From positions 49,613 through 113,612 of the forward strand of contig NZ_PZYX01000013.1 in the NCBI RefSeq assembly GCF_003047285.1: 64,000 nt of DNA, given 5' to 3'. Below are positions 9,712 through 19,290 of the stretch, piece after piece. Position 1 is the first letter of the stretch, and each line of letters begins with the position of its first letter. Under the pieces are notes generated by a model. That model had not been told where the DNA came from. It worked only from the letters and a program-made list of their open reading frames with translations, and searched no databases. A program made the position numbers and the translations under genes. Source of the stretch: Nocardioides allogilvus (GTDB taxonomy: Bacteria; Actinomycetota; Actinomycetes; Propionibacteriales; Nocardioidaceae).

Positions 9712-10119
9712 TCACTCGAAGGCCGCCATCAGGTCGCTGACGTGCTGCTGGAAGCGGGGGCAGGCGCTGATGTCGTGCGCCTTGCAGTTGAAGGCGTGCT
9801 CGGTCATCTCCCGCGAGATCCGCATCTGCTCCATCCTCCGGTCGAGGTCGTCGAGGTGGGCCTGCAGCACGGCATGCCGCTCGGGCGAGTCCGCGTCGAG
9901 CAGCACCCCGATCTGGTCCAGGGTCATGCCCGCGTCCTTGTTCCGCTGGATCGCCGCGACCCGGGCGATGTCGTCGTGGGCATATCTCCTGCGACCGGCG
10001 GAGTCCCGCTCCGGCCTCAGCAGGCCCACCGACTCCCAGTGCCGCAGCACGTTGGTGGGCAGGTCGAAGCGCTCTGCGACCTCGCCGACGGACCAGGTGC
10101 GATCACGACTTGACTTCAT
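9712..10119 (-). CDS. MerR-family transcriptional regulator with C-terminal cysteines
   Basis: A 135-residue regulator. The MerR winged helix is clear (SVGEVAERFDLPTNVLRHWESVGLL, then RRRYAHDDIARVAAI). A coiled-coil dimerisation helix follows, and a C-terminal tail contains FNCKAHDISACPRF with two cysteines. It lies divergently next to a CPFC disulfide-type flavoprotein, so a thiol-redox, metal or electrophile sensor is a reasonable inference. Its ATG lies inside a perfect 11-2-11 palindrome, so binding there would probably repress its own gene. Confidence 0.9.
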   Translation of the reverse strand: MKSSRDRTWSVGEVAERFDLPTNVLRHWESVGLLRPERDSAGRRRYAHDDIARVAAIQRNKDAGMTLDQIGVLLDADSPERHAVLQAHLDDLDRRMEQMRISREMTEHAFNCKAHDISACPRFQQHVSDLMAAFE

Positions 10120-10134
10120 GTTGACATGAAGTCA
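10111..10134. promoter_or_regulatory. Perfect palindromic operator between merR-type gene and flavoprotein
   Basis: TGACTTCATGT (10111-10121) and ACATGAAGTCA (10124-10134) are perfect inverted arms separated by 2 nt. The site covers the MerR start codon (10117-10119). It also contains a TTGACA (10121-10126) that could serve as the -35 of the flavoprotein promoter. It is the strongest candidate binding site for the adjacent MerR protein. Confidence 0.8.
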
Positions 10135-10172
10135 CATGCTCGTCTCATTGGCAATCCCGAAGGAGACAGAAC

Positions 10173-11006
10173 ATGTATGACGCACTCGTGATCGGCGGCG
10201 GTCCCGCCGGCCTGCAGGCCACCTTGACCCTCGGCCGGATGCACCGGCCGACCCTGATGCTCGACTCCGGCAGCTACCGCAACGCCCCGGTCGACGCCAT
10301 GCACAACATCCTCACCAACGACGGCCGCGACCCCGCGGAGTTCAGGTCGATCGTGCGCGCCGAGCTGGCGGCGTACGGCGAGGTGGAGGTGCGCGACGTC
10401 GCGGCGACCAGCGTCGAGCGGCTGGTCGACGGCACCTTCGCGGCGACGCTCGCCGACGGCTCCACCGTGGCGAGCCGCACGGTGGTGCTGGCCACCGGCC
10501 TGCGCGACGTGATGCCGGACGTCCCCGGCTTCGCCGAGCAGTGGGGCCGCACCGTGCACGTGTGCCCGTTCTGCCACGGCCACGAGCTGAGCGGCAAGCG
10601 GGTCGCGATCCAGGACTCCCCCAACGCCGGGCACGCCGTCGCGCTGCTCTCGCCGATCGCCGGGGCGATCACCGTGGTGCCGCCGGTGACCCGGGTGGCT
10701 TCCTCGGCGGCCGGGCTCGTGGTGACCTCGGGGTCCACGGCCGTCGTCGTCGACGGACTGTTCGCCCACCCTGCCTTCGAACAGTCAGCGCCCTTCGCGG
10801 AGCAGCTCGGGCTCGAGCTGCGCGAGAGCGGCTGCATCGCGATCGACATGTTCGGCCACACCAGCGTCCCCGGTGTCTTCGCCGCCGGCGACCTCGCGCA
10901 CGTCGCCGACATGCCGATGCCGATGCCGTCGGTGCTGGCCGCCGCCCACGCCGGCCAGCTCGCGGGCGCGATGGTCGTCCGCGAGGTGCTCATGCAGGCC
11001 GTGTGA
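10173..11006 (+). CDS. Thioredoxin-reductase-like NAD(P)/FAD oxidoreductase with CPFC motif
   Basis: A 277-residue FAD flavoprotein. The N-terminal Rossmann motif is DALVIGGGPAGLQA, the redox pair is in VHVCPFCHGHELSG, and the C-terminal FAD motif is TSVPGVFAAGDLA. It is shorter than TrxB (about 310), and the NAD(P)-binding subdomain is eroded: where a GGGDSA-type loop is expected it reads IQDSPNAGHAVAL. The CPFCHG active site resembles GliT-type disulfide oxidases and related short reductases. A low-molecular-weight thiol or dithiol substrate is possible, but that is inference. RBS AAGGAGAC precedes the ATG by 9 nt. It is divergent from the MerR regulator. Confidence 0.88.
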   Translation: MYDALVIGGGPAGLQATLTLGRMHRPTLMLDSGSYRNAPVDAMHNILTNDGRDPAEFRSIVRAELAAYGEVEVRDVAATSVERLVDGTFAATLADGSTVASRTVVLATGLRDVMPDVPGFAEQWGRTVHVCPFCHGHELSGKRVAIQDSPNAGHAVALLSPIAGAITVVPPVTRVASSAAGLVVTSGSTAVVVDGLFAHPAFEQSAPFAEQLGLELRESGCIAIDMFGHTSVPGVFAAGDLAHVADMPMPMPSVLAAAHAGQLAGAMVVREVLMQAV

Positions 11007-11008
11007 GC

Positions 11009-11034
11009 CGATCAGCGGTCACCGCGGCTGATCG
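11009..11034. terminator. Possible bidirectional terminator between convergent genes
   Basis: The 8-bp inverted repeat CGATCAGC (11009-11016) and GCTGATCG (11027-11034) lies between the flavoprotein stop and the AraC gene's last codons. There is no U-run, so function is tentative. Confidence 0.4.
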
Positions 11035-11849
11035 CCGAGGTACTCCCCCGGCGTCATCCCGGTGACCGTGCGGAAGTCATGGGTGAAGTGGGCCTGGTCG
11101 GCATAGCCGAGCCGCGCCGCCATGTCGGCCAGCGACGATTCCCCCGCCTTCATCGCCTCGACCGCGTCATGGAGGCGGCGTCGCTGGATCAGCCACTTCG
11201 GGCTCATGCCGACGCGCTGCTCGACGAGGCGCTGCAGGCTGCGCTCGGACAGACCGACGTGTGACGCGAGCTCGTCGACCCGGGTGACCTCGGGGTGGTC
11301 GCGCAACCACGTGACGACCTCGTTGATGAGCAGCCCCGGCTCGTCGACCGGGAGGTACGCCGCCAGCCTCCGCTCGACGGACGCGATCGCCACTGCGTGG
11401 GCGGCCGGGTCGTGCGGGTCGGCATCCATGGTCTCGTGGACCTCGGCGACCAAGGACCCGTCGTCGAGACCCTCGACCTCACCGAGGTCGACGTAGGTGT
11501 CGGTGACCTCGGCGACCGAGCGTCCCAGGACCAGCCGCCCGGCGGCCGGGGTGAACATCGTGCCCACCGCCCAGCCGTCACCCTCGAGCGTCACGCTCGA
11601 GCGCCCGCGTCCGACGCCGTAGAACCGGGCATACGTGTTGCTCACGACGATCAGGCACACCGGGTGCTGCAGGGTGCTCTGCGTCGACGGCTCGGCCAGC
11701 GACCAGACCGGGATCCAGAAGCGCTCGACCAGGTCGGCGAGCTCCGCCGACGCCGCGTAGCGGTGGATGGGTGGCGACGGACGGGTGACCCCGGTGAGGT
11801 GCGCCCGATCGACCGGGTCGACGACCCGCACTCCCCCTGTGTCAGACAT
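11019..11849 (-). CDS. AraC-family transcriptional regulator
   Basis: A 276-residue regulator. The C-terminal AraC HTH is clear: VDELASHVGLSERSLQRLVEQ is the first helix-turn-helix, and the second ends in AARLGYADQAHFTHDF followed by the signature TGMTPGEY. The N-terminal about 160 residues form an effector domain of the DUF6597/AraC-binding type (HRYAASAELADLVERFW). I chose the ATG at 11849 because longer forms read into the neighbouring gene. A GATAAT box (11857-11862) lies 7 nt upstream of it. It is divergent from the frameshifted gene at 11901. Target unknown. Confidence 0.9.
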   Translation of the reverse strand: MSDTGGVRVVDPVDRAHLTGVTRPSPPIHRYAASAELADLVERFWIPVWSLAEPSTQSTLQHPVCLIVVSNTYARFYGVGRGRSSVTLEGDGWAVGTMFTPAAGRLVLGRSVAEVTDTYVDLGEVEGLDDGSLVAEVHETMDADPHDPAAHAVAIASVERRLAAYLPVDEPGLLINEVVTWLRDHPEVTRVDELASHVGLSERSLQRLVEQRVGMSPKWLIQRRRLHDAVEAMKAGESSLADMAARLGYADQAHFTHDFRTVTGMTPGEYLGDQPR

Positions 11850-11900
11850 GTGTCCGATTATCACAAGAGCCGCGGTCACCGGCGGTGCGAGCGTGGAGCC

Positions 11901-12461
11901 ATGACCGACACCGCACAGCGATTCATCGAGCGGGCCGACGCGCTCGCCGCCATCCTCCACTCCTCCGACCAGCAGTGGGACGCCCCCACCCCGTGCGACG
12001 GCTGGACCGTGCGCGACGTCGTCGCGCACGCCATCGACAGCGAGCGCGACTTCCTCACGCGTCAGGGGTTCGACCCCGGCGCCTCCCCCTGACCTCGCCG
12101 ATCCCGCCACCGCCTGGCGCGACCACGCCAAGGTCGTCGCCGAGATCCTCGGCCAGCCGGGCGTGGCCGAACAGGAGTACGACGGCCACTTCGGCCGGAC
12201 CACGATCGCCGCCACCATGGCCGACTTCTACGGCTGGGACCTGGCCATCCACGGATCCGACATCGCCCGGGCGACCGGCCAGCCCTGGTCGATCAGCGAC
12301 TCCGAGGCGGCATCGCTGGGCGCCACCGCCGACGGCTGGGGTCCAGCGTTGTACGCCGAGGGCGTCTGCTCCCCCGCCGTGCCCGTCGCCGCCGATGCCT
12401 CGGCCTCCGACCGCCTGCTGGCCCGGCTCGGACGTGATCCGGAGTGCAGGCGCCGAGCTGA
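11901..12461 (+). pseudogene. Frameshifted TIGR03086/maleylpyruvate-isomerase-like metal-binding protein
   Basis: The first frame encodes a typical N-terminus (PTPCDGWTVRDVVAHAIDSE) and stops at 12090-12092, just after a C5 run. Removing one C restores the family's continuation (DLADPATAWRDHAKVV, then HGSDIARATGQPW and VPVAADASASDRLLARLGRDPE). A second lesion near 12446 is suggested because restoring one G gives the family-like ending DPEWQAPS and a stop at 12459-12461. Family members are DinB-like three-histidine metal-binding proteins, often mycothiol-dependent. Either this is a recently decayed gene or the two single-base lesions are sequencing errors. Confidence 0.75.
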
Positions 12462-12474
12462 GGAGTCACCTGCG

Positions 12475-12792
12475 TCAGCCGGGCTGGATCAGCGCGAAGG
12501 GGAGCACGCCGCCGACCATCAACAAGACGAAGCCGCACAGGTAGGGCAGTGGCTTGGCGTAGGCCCACCCGCGTACGAAGAAGTAGATCGCGAACGGCGC
12601 AAGGAGGGGCGCGAGCAGCGACCAGGGCTGCGCGCCGCCGCCCCAGACAACCGCCGTCTGCACGTAGGTGAGAGCGAGGGTGACGCCAACCGATCCGACC
12701 AGGAACCTCCAGTAGAAGATGTCCCCGTTGGTGAACCTCCAGCGCAACGTCTCCAGCAGCCCACGACCGGCCAGGTCGTCCCGGGCGATCAT
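12475..12792 (-). CDS. Small three-helix membrane protein
   Basis: A 105-residue protein with three likely membrane helices: FLVGSVGVTLALTYV, then LLAPLLAPFAIYFFV, then YLCGFVLLMVGGVLPFALI. The N-terminus is amphipathic (DDLAGRGLLETLRWRF). It is the last gene of a four-gene leftward unit. Its ATG overlaps the stop of the coiled-coil gene by 4 nt, so the two are translationally coupled. No family recognised. Its company (a WXG-containing protein and helical proteins) suggests an envelope or secretion-related accessory role, which is inference. Confidence 0.72.
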   Translation of the reverse strand: MIARDDLAGRGLLETLRWRFTNGDIFYWRFLVGSVGVTLALTYVQTAVVWGGGAQPWSLLAPLLAPFAIYFFVRGWAYAKPLPYLCGFVLLMVGGVLPFALIQPG

Positions 12793-13211
12793 CGGCGCGG
12801 ATCCACGTCGTGGTCGTCCGACTGGGCGTCGCCGAGGGCCTGGGCCAGGTCCTCGTCGTCCGCGGCAAGCTGCTCGACGCTGCGGCTGAACTCGGCGCCA
12901 AAGCGGTTGCGGTAGTCGACCGCGGTCGCGTGCTCGTCGATGCCGCTCAGCACGTCGTGCCACGTGGTCTCGCCACCGAGGACCCGAGCAATGAGCGCGC
13001 GGTCCTCCTCTGGGACCCGCTTGTCGGCGAAGTCGCGGCGCAGCTCCTCCATGGCCTCGGAACGATCGGCGCTGGCCCTCTCCGCTCGCGGGCGCAGCTC
13101 AGTCTTCAGTCGCTCCATCTGCTCGCGGAAGGCGGCCGTCTCCTCGCGGAACGCCGACACCTGCGACCGCAACTGCGCCATGTGCGCCCGGAGGGCTTCG
13201 TTGCGCCCCAT
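12789..13211 (-). CDS. Coiled-coil hypothetical protein in WXG cassette
   Basis: A 140-residue charged protein. The first about 60 residues are a long heptad-like helix (ALRAHMAQLRSQVSAFREE). The second half, beginning RVPEEDRALIARVLGG, is an acidic helical segment ending in a run of Asp. No membrane segment or signal. Its ATG overlaps the upstream WXG gene's TGA by 1 nt (TGATG) and its own stop overlaps the membrane gene's ATG. It could be a chaperone or partner for the upstream helical protein; that is inference. Confidence 0.7.
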   Translation of the reverse strand: MGRNEALRAHMAQLRSQVSAFREETAAFREQMERLKTELRPRAERASADRSEAMEELRRDFADKRVPEEDRALIARVLGGETTWHDVLSGIDEHATAVDYRNRFGAEFSRSVEQLAADDEDLAQALGDAQSDDHDVDPRR

Positions 13212-13960
13212 CACCGGCCGCCCACGGGGAAGGTTGGCAGGTGGGAGCTCGCATCGTCGGCCTTGTCGCCGACGTCCTTGTTGGTCTTGGTGTTGGAGGC
13301 CACGATGACGAAGTCGAGCCCCTTGAGGGTCACCGCAACCGCCGAGGCGGTCTTGGTGAGAGCCGGGATCAGGTCTGCGAGCGCCTCGAGCGTGCGGATC
13401 ACGTCGCGCGCAAGCTCGATGATCTGCTTGATCCGTCGTCCGCCGGTGAGGATCTCCTTGGCCAGCTTCGCCAGGCTCCCGGCGAAGTACATGCACAGAT
13501 CGTCGATCAGGCTCAGTGACATGGCGACGAGCTCCATCGCCGACTTCGTCGCGGCCAGCATGTCGTCGATGGCCATCTGGACCATCTCGATGCACTCGGC
13601 GGCCGCGTCCAGGTTCTCGGCAAACTCCTCCATCTTGGCCGTCATCGCATCGGCCGTGTCGCCGCGCCACACGGTCGGGACAGCGGCGGCCATCTCGCGG
13701 TAGTTGTCGGCGAGGATCCCGGCGGCCAGTCCCGTGCGGCGCCAGTCCTCGGCCATCACGCTGACGGTGGAGAAGTCACCGCCGAGCTTGTCGAACAAGG
13801 CGTCGAGAAGGTGGATGTTGACCTGCTCCAGGACCCAGTTGATGCCGCGCACCACATAGCCGCAGTTGCCTTTGATCTGCTCGACGAGGTCGCCCTCGGT
13901 GCCGGAGGCGCCGGACACCAGCACGGAATCCACGTCGCGCAACTGGACGACGTAGGCCAT
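13211..13960 (-). CDS. WXG-motif helical protein, candidate type VII secretion-related
   Basis: A 249-residue, largely helical protein. A VWRGDTADAM stretch around residues 95-105 carries a W-x-G turn like that of WXG100 proteins, flanked by long helices. The C-terminal half contains further amphipathic helices (KTASAVAVTLKGLDFVIVA) and no catalytic toxin domain that I recognise. The gene overlaps both neighbours by 1 nt (TGATG), so the cassette is tightly coupled. ESX-type substrates are often in such pairs, but no EccC-type ATPase or other secretion component lies in the window. Assignment is by motif and fold only. Confidence 0.62.
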   Translation of the reverse strand: MAYVVQLRDVDSVLVSGASGTEGDLVEQIKGNCGYVVRGINWVLEQVNIHLLDALFDKLGGDFSTVSVMAEDWRRTGLAAGILADNYREMAAAVPTVWRGDTADAMTAKMEEFAENLDAAAECIEMVQMAIDDMLAATKSAMELVAMSLSLIDDLCMYFAGSLAKLAKEILTGGRRIKQIIELARDVIRTLEALADLIPALTKTASAVAVTLKGLDFVIVASNTKTNKDVGDKADDASSHLPTFPVGGR

Positions 13961-14589
13961 CAGTCTCGGTCCTTGCGGTTCAGGTAGTCGTCCATCTTGT
14001 CCTCGTCGTCGCGCGCGCCGGATTGCTCCTGCGCGTGTTGCACAGCGCTCTGTCCCTGCTGGGCAACGTCCAGCAGGGCGAACGGCGAATGGGTGGAGGT
14101 ATGGGTCGCGGCGTGCTTGGGAGGGTCGGCCTGGTTGCGGACGATCGAGTCGCTGATCTCGGGATCGTTCATCATCGAGTGCATGGTGTTGGCGCCGACC
14201 AACGGGCCGTTGGTTCGATCGGGCCAGCCGGTCGTCGAGTGCCCCGGCCCAGTCCCAGGCGCCTGATCGTTGAGGTTGACGGCCAGCTTCCGGTGCGTCT
14301 CGGCAACGTTCTCGTCCGTCGTGAGGATGTCCTTGCGCGCCTCGGCGATCGCGTCCTCGAAGTCGAAGGCCGCCTCGTAGGCGAGCTTCAGGCAGTCGAC
14401 GAGATCGGTGTGCGCCGTGCTGTAGGTGCCCTTGAACAGCCCGAGGAACCCGCGGAACGCCTCCGTCTCGTGCATTGACGAGCCGAAGCTCGCGAACGAG
14501 TGGGTGCGCGACGTCTGACGGCCAAGTTCCCACATCGTCTCGACGACCTGCCCCGATCCCGTTCTGGAAACCGATATCTCGTGCGCCAC
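13960..14589 (-). CDS. Helical hypothetical protein, first gene of WXG cassette
   Basis: A 209-residue protein. The N-terminal about 110 residues are helix-rich (EAFRGFLGLFKGTYSTAH, DFEDAIAEARKDIL). The C-terminal half is polar and probably disordered, rich in His, Thr and Asn. I chose the GTG at 14589 because an AGAGAGGAAC ribosome-binding site precedes it and the upstream in-frame sequence is Arg-rich noise. Its stop overlaps the next ATG by 1 nt. It may pair with the downstream WXG protein, as ESX-like partners do; that is inference. Confidence 0.62.
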   Translation of the reverse strand: MAHEISVSRTGSGQVVETMWELGRQTSRTHSFASFGSSMHETEAFRGFLGLFKGTYSTAHTDLVDCLKLAYEAAFDFEDAIAEARKDILTTDENVAETHRKLAVNLNDQAPGTGPGHSTTGWPDRTNGPLVGANTMHSMMNDPEISDSIVRNQADPPKHAATHTSTHSPFALLDVAQQGQSAVQHAQEQSGARDDEDKMDDYLNRKDRD

Positions 14590-14696
14590 CGCGTTCCTCT
14601 CTCCCCTCGTGAACGAGAAGAAGGGTAGCCCGACACGGTCGTCAGAACCCCACCTTGTGGACCACTCCCGACCTCCCTTCGCCCTAGCGTGAGGGC

Positions 14697-15794
14697 ATGG
14701 CGTTCGCACTCGACGACCTGACCGCGCTGTCGCTGGGCCGGCAGTTCCCCACCATCGCCGGGGACGTCGCCGGCCTGGTGTCGGCGACCGGCCCGGTCCA
14801 GGCCCAGACGGCGCGGTCCCCGTTCATCGGGCTCGCGGCGCGACGGCCCGGCACGACGCATGCCGAGATCACGTCGGCGTACGAGTCCGGAGAGATCGTG
14901 CGCGGCAGCACGATCCGCGGCACGGTGCACACAGCCACGCCGGAGCAGTACGCCGCGCTCGGTGCCGCGACCCGGGTCGGCCAGCGCACCCTGTGGCAGC
15001 GCATGCTCAAGCTCGAGCACGGCACCCTCGAGGAGCTGTGGTCCGCGACGGAGGAGTTCGCAGCCGAGTGGCGCACGCCCGCCGAGCTGCAGCAGCACCT
15101 GCACGACTGGCTGGTCTCGCACGAGGGGCACGACGAGGTGACCGGGCAGCAGGCGGGGCGCTACCTGGCGTTCGGCCACGGCGGCCTGGTGCGCCGCCCG
15201 GCGAAGGGCAGCTGGTCCGGCCAGGGCGCCCCCGTCTACCGGACCCTGCCCCCGGCTGTCTCGGCGACGCCGGTCGACGCCGTCGCACTGCACGTCCGCT
15301 GCCACGGGCCGGTGTCGCGGCACGACATCGCGTGGTGGTCCGGCCTCGGCCTGCGAGCCGTCGACGCCGCACTCGACGAGCTCGGGCTGGTCGGCGTCCC
15401 CGGTCCCGACGGACGGTCGTACGTCGACGTACCCTCCCCGCCGCCCGCGCGGGACCTGCCCGGCGTACGCCTGCTGCCGGAGTTCGACGCCCTGATGTGC
15501 GGCTACGACCCGTCCGCGCGAGACCGCTTCGCCGAGCCGGGACACCTGCGGAGGCTGTGGAGCCAGAACAACGGGATGGTGCTGGCGCCGCTGCTCGTCG
15601 ACGGCCGGATCACCGGCTACTGGCGGGCCACGGGCTCGGCGCGGAAGCGGCCGCTCGAGGTGGTGTGGTTCGCCGGCACCCGCAAGCCGCGGCAGTCCGA
15701 GCTGTCCGAGCCGGTCGCGTCGCTGGAGGCCGCACTGGGCATCTCGGTCACCGGGGTGACGCTGACCCGCGAGGGTGTCAGTGTGGGCGCATGA
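14697..15794 (+). CDS. Winged-helix DNA-binding protein, AlkZ/HTH_42 superfamily
   Basis: A 365-residue protein of the winged-helix superfamily that includes the DNA glycosylases AlkZ and AlkX. Family features are FPTIAGDVAGLV at the start, QAQ within GPVQAQTARSP (the position of the catalytic Q-x-Q/Q-x-D motif), EIVRGSTIRGTVHTAT and LLPEFDALMCGYDPSARDRF. Known members excise alkylated bases or unhook interstrand crosslinks; substrate here is unproven. ATG is 6 nt after TAGCGT (14685-14690), implying a leaderless mRNA. It overlaps the downstream XdhC-like gene by ATGA. Confidence 0.85.
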   Translation: MAFALDDLTALSLGRQFPTIAGDVAGLVSATGPVQAQTARSPFIGLAARRPGTTHAEITSAYESGEIVRGSTIRGTVHTATPEQYAALGAATRVGQRTLWQRMLKLEHGTLEELWSATEEFAAEWRTPAELQQHLHDWLVSHEGHDEVTGQQAGRYLAFGHGGLVRRPAKGSWSGQGAPVYRTLPPAVSATPVDAVALHVRCHGPVSRHDIAWWSGLGLRAVDAALDELGLVGVPGPDGRSYVDVPSPPPARDLPGVRLLPEFDALMCGYDPSARDRFAEPGHLRRLWSQNNGMVLAPLLVDGRITGYWRATGSARKRPLEVVWFAGTRKPRQSELSEPVASLEAALGISVTGVTLTREGVSVGA

Positions 15795-16240
15795 CTCGTG
15801 AGCAGCCGTGGTCCGACGACGGCACGACGCACGGCCGGATCCTGGTGCTGAGCGACAACCCGATCGCGAGGGCGATCGAGACCATCGGGCGCACCGTGGG
15901 CCGCGAGGTGCTGGTCGAGGGCGCCGATGACGGCGGTCCCGGCCTCGACCCCCGGCCGGGCGACGCTGTCGTGCTGTGCGACCACGACGCACCGGACGCG
16001 CCGGCCGTGCTGCGAGCCGCGCTCGCGTCGGACGCCAGCTACGTCGCGATGATGGCGAGCCGACGCCGGTCCGAGGGCCTGCTCGCCGAGCTGGTCGCCG
16101 AGGGCGTGGACGTCACCCGGTTGCACGTGCCGGCAGGCCACAACCTCGGCGGCAAGGCACCCGGCGAGATCGCGTTGTCCGTGGTGGCCGAGATCGTGGC
16201 GGAGTCCTACGACCGGCCGGGCGGTGCCATGCGCGGCTGA
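15791..16240 (+). CDS. XdhC-type Rossmann-domain protein (stand-alone)
   Basis: A 149-residue protein matching the C-terminal Rossmann half of XdhC/CoxF maturation factors (GDAVVLCDHDAPDAPAVLRAAL, SYVAMMASRRRSEGLLAEL, then HVPAGHNLGGKAPGEIALSVVAEI). Full XdhC proteins insert sulfurated molybdenum cofactor into xanthine-dehydrogenase-type enzymes; this form lacks the N-terminal half. No such enzyme is adjacent. It overlaps the glycosylase-like gene by 4 nt and is probably co-transcribed with it. A link to the formate dehydrogenase further along is not supported by proximity. Confidence 0.8.
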   Translation: MTREQPWSDDGTTHGRILVLSDNPIARAIETIGRTVGREVLVEGADDGGPGLDPRPGDAVVLCDHDAPDAPAVLRAALASDASYVAMMASRRRSEGLLAELVAEGVDVTRLHVPAGHNLGGKAPGEIALSVVAEIVAESYDRPGGAMRG

Positions 16241-16249
16241 CCGGGACAG

Positions 16250-16765
16250 TCACCGCTGCAGGGTGATGACGGCGAGCGTGCAGCGGCCGGACACCTCGGT
16301 CGGGCCGGCGACCAGGTCGTACGGCGCTGCGCCCTCGTCCCCGGCAGCCGCCTGTCCCTGCAGGACCAGGGCGGCCTGGTCGTCCGCGAGCGGCAGCGTC
16401 GAGCCGCGTCCGAGCTCGAGGACCGTGACGAACGGGTCGATCAGCGCCGGGTCGACGATCAGGTTCAGCGCGACCACCGGGCCCTCGGGCACGCTCGCGA
16501 CGACCTCGGCAGCACCGGGGAAGGCGAACGGGCGCCGCGGCTCGACGACCTGCTCGACACCGTCGACGACGAGCCCGAGCACGACCCCGTCCACCACGGT
16601 GAGCAGCCGCGCGCGTCCCGGGAAGGACGAGAACGGTCCGTCACGCTCGATGTCGGCGAGGCTGATGCGCCACGCCCCGTCCTCGGCGACGAGCAGCTCA
16701 CGCGTCGTCCCGCCGCCGTTGGCCCACGGGACGGGGGCGACCTCGCTTCGCCGTACGACGCTCAT
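16250..16765 (-). CDS. HutD/Ves family protein
   Basis: A 171-residue cupin-like protein of the HutD/Ves family. The signature WANGGGTTREL is near residue 15, followed by WRISLADIERDGPFSSFPG and LNLIVDPALIDP. HutD was named from histidine-utilisation operons and Ves from E. coli; the biochemical role is undefined. No hut gene is nearby. The start lies 4 nt beyond the lepA stop, so it is probably in a lepA-hutD operon. It converges with the XdhC-like gene. Confidence 0.9.
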   Translation of the reverse strand: MSVVRRSEVAPVPWANGGGTTRELLVAEDGAWRISLADIERDGPFSSFPGRARLLTVVDGVVLGLVVDGVEQVVEPRRPFAFPGAAEVVASVPEGPVVALNLIVDPALIDPFVTVLELGRGSTLPLADDQAALVLQGQAAAGDEGAAPYDLVAGPTEVSGRCTLAVITLQR

Positions 16766-16769
16766 GGTC

Positions 16770-18638
<1,869 letters not shown>

Positions 18639-18705
18639 AGGCGACTTTCCGGAGGGGTATGGCGAGGTCCGGCCATTCTTCCACGCACGGCAGCCCGCCC
18701 ACGAA

Positions 18706-19239
18706 CTACCGGGTCGGCACCCAGAACCTGAGCTTCACACCACGCTGGTCCTCGAACACCCCGCCGGCTGCCTCGATCACCTTGCGGGACGCCACGTTGT
18801 CGTCGTCGCAGGTGAGCAGGGCGGGATCGATGCCGAGCGCGTGCACGTGCGGGAGCACGGCGCGCAGCATGGTCGTCGCATGGCCCTGCCGGCGTGCGGA
18901 GGGGCGGACCTCGTAGCCGACATGGCCGCCGAACTCCGCCAGCCACTCGGTGAGCAGGTGCCGGCACGAGATCCGGCCGAGGTAGGTGTCGCCCTCGACC
19001 AGCCACCAGGTGCTCTGCGGCACGTGCGTGGTGGGCCGCGGCGCGTGCGGGGTCGCGTCGGCCTGCAGGTAGCCCACGAAGTCGGCGAACCCGGCCTCGT
19101 CGGCCCAGCGGTCGCCGTACAGGCTGATCCAGCGACCGATCATCGAGCCGTCGTAGGCACGACCGTCGGCCACCAGCTCCTCGACGGCCTCCAGGAAGGA
19201 CGCGCGGACACGGACGTGCGGCTCGATGAGTTCGGGCAT
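18706..19239 (-). CDS. GNAT-family N-acetyltransferase
   Basis: A 177-residue acetyltransferase. The acetyl-CoA pyrophosphate-binding loop is visible in [18 protein letters not shown] (R-R-Q-G-H-A), followed by the helix that cradles CoA and the [15 protein letters not shown] region typical of the fold. The protein resembles uncharacterised small-molecule GNATs, and the acceptor cannot be predicted. ATG at 19239 is preferred, with an AT-rich GATAAT (19246-19251) just upstream. It is divergent from the APH-fold gene at 19291. Confidence 0.87.
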   Translation of the reverse strand: MPELIEPHVRVRASFLEAVEELVADGRAYDGSMIGRWISLYGDRWADEAGFADFVGYLQADATPHAPRPTTHVPQSTWWLVEGDTYLGRISCRHLLTEWLAEFGGHVGYEVRPSARRQGHATTMLRAVLPHVHALGIDPALLTCDDDNVASRKVIEAAGGVFEDQRGVKLRFWVPTR

Positions 19240-19290
19240 GGACCGATTATCCGATTCACGTCGAGTCCAATTCTTCGGGAGGATGGCGCC

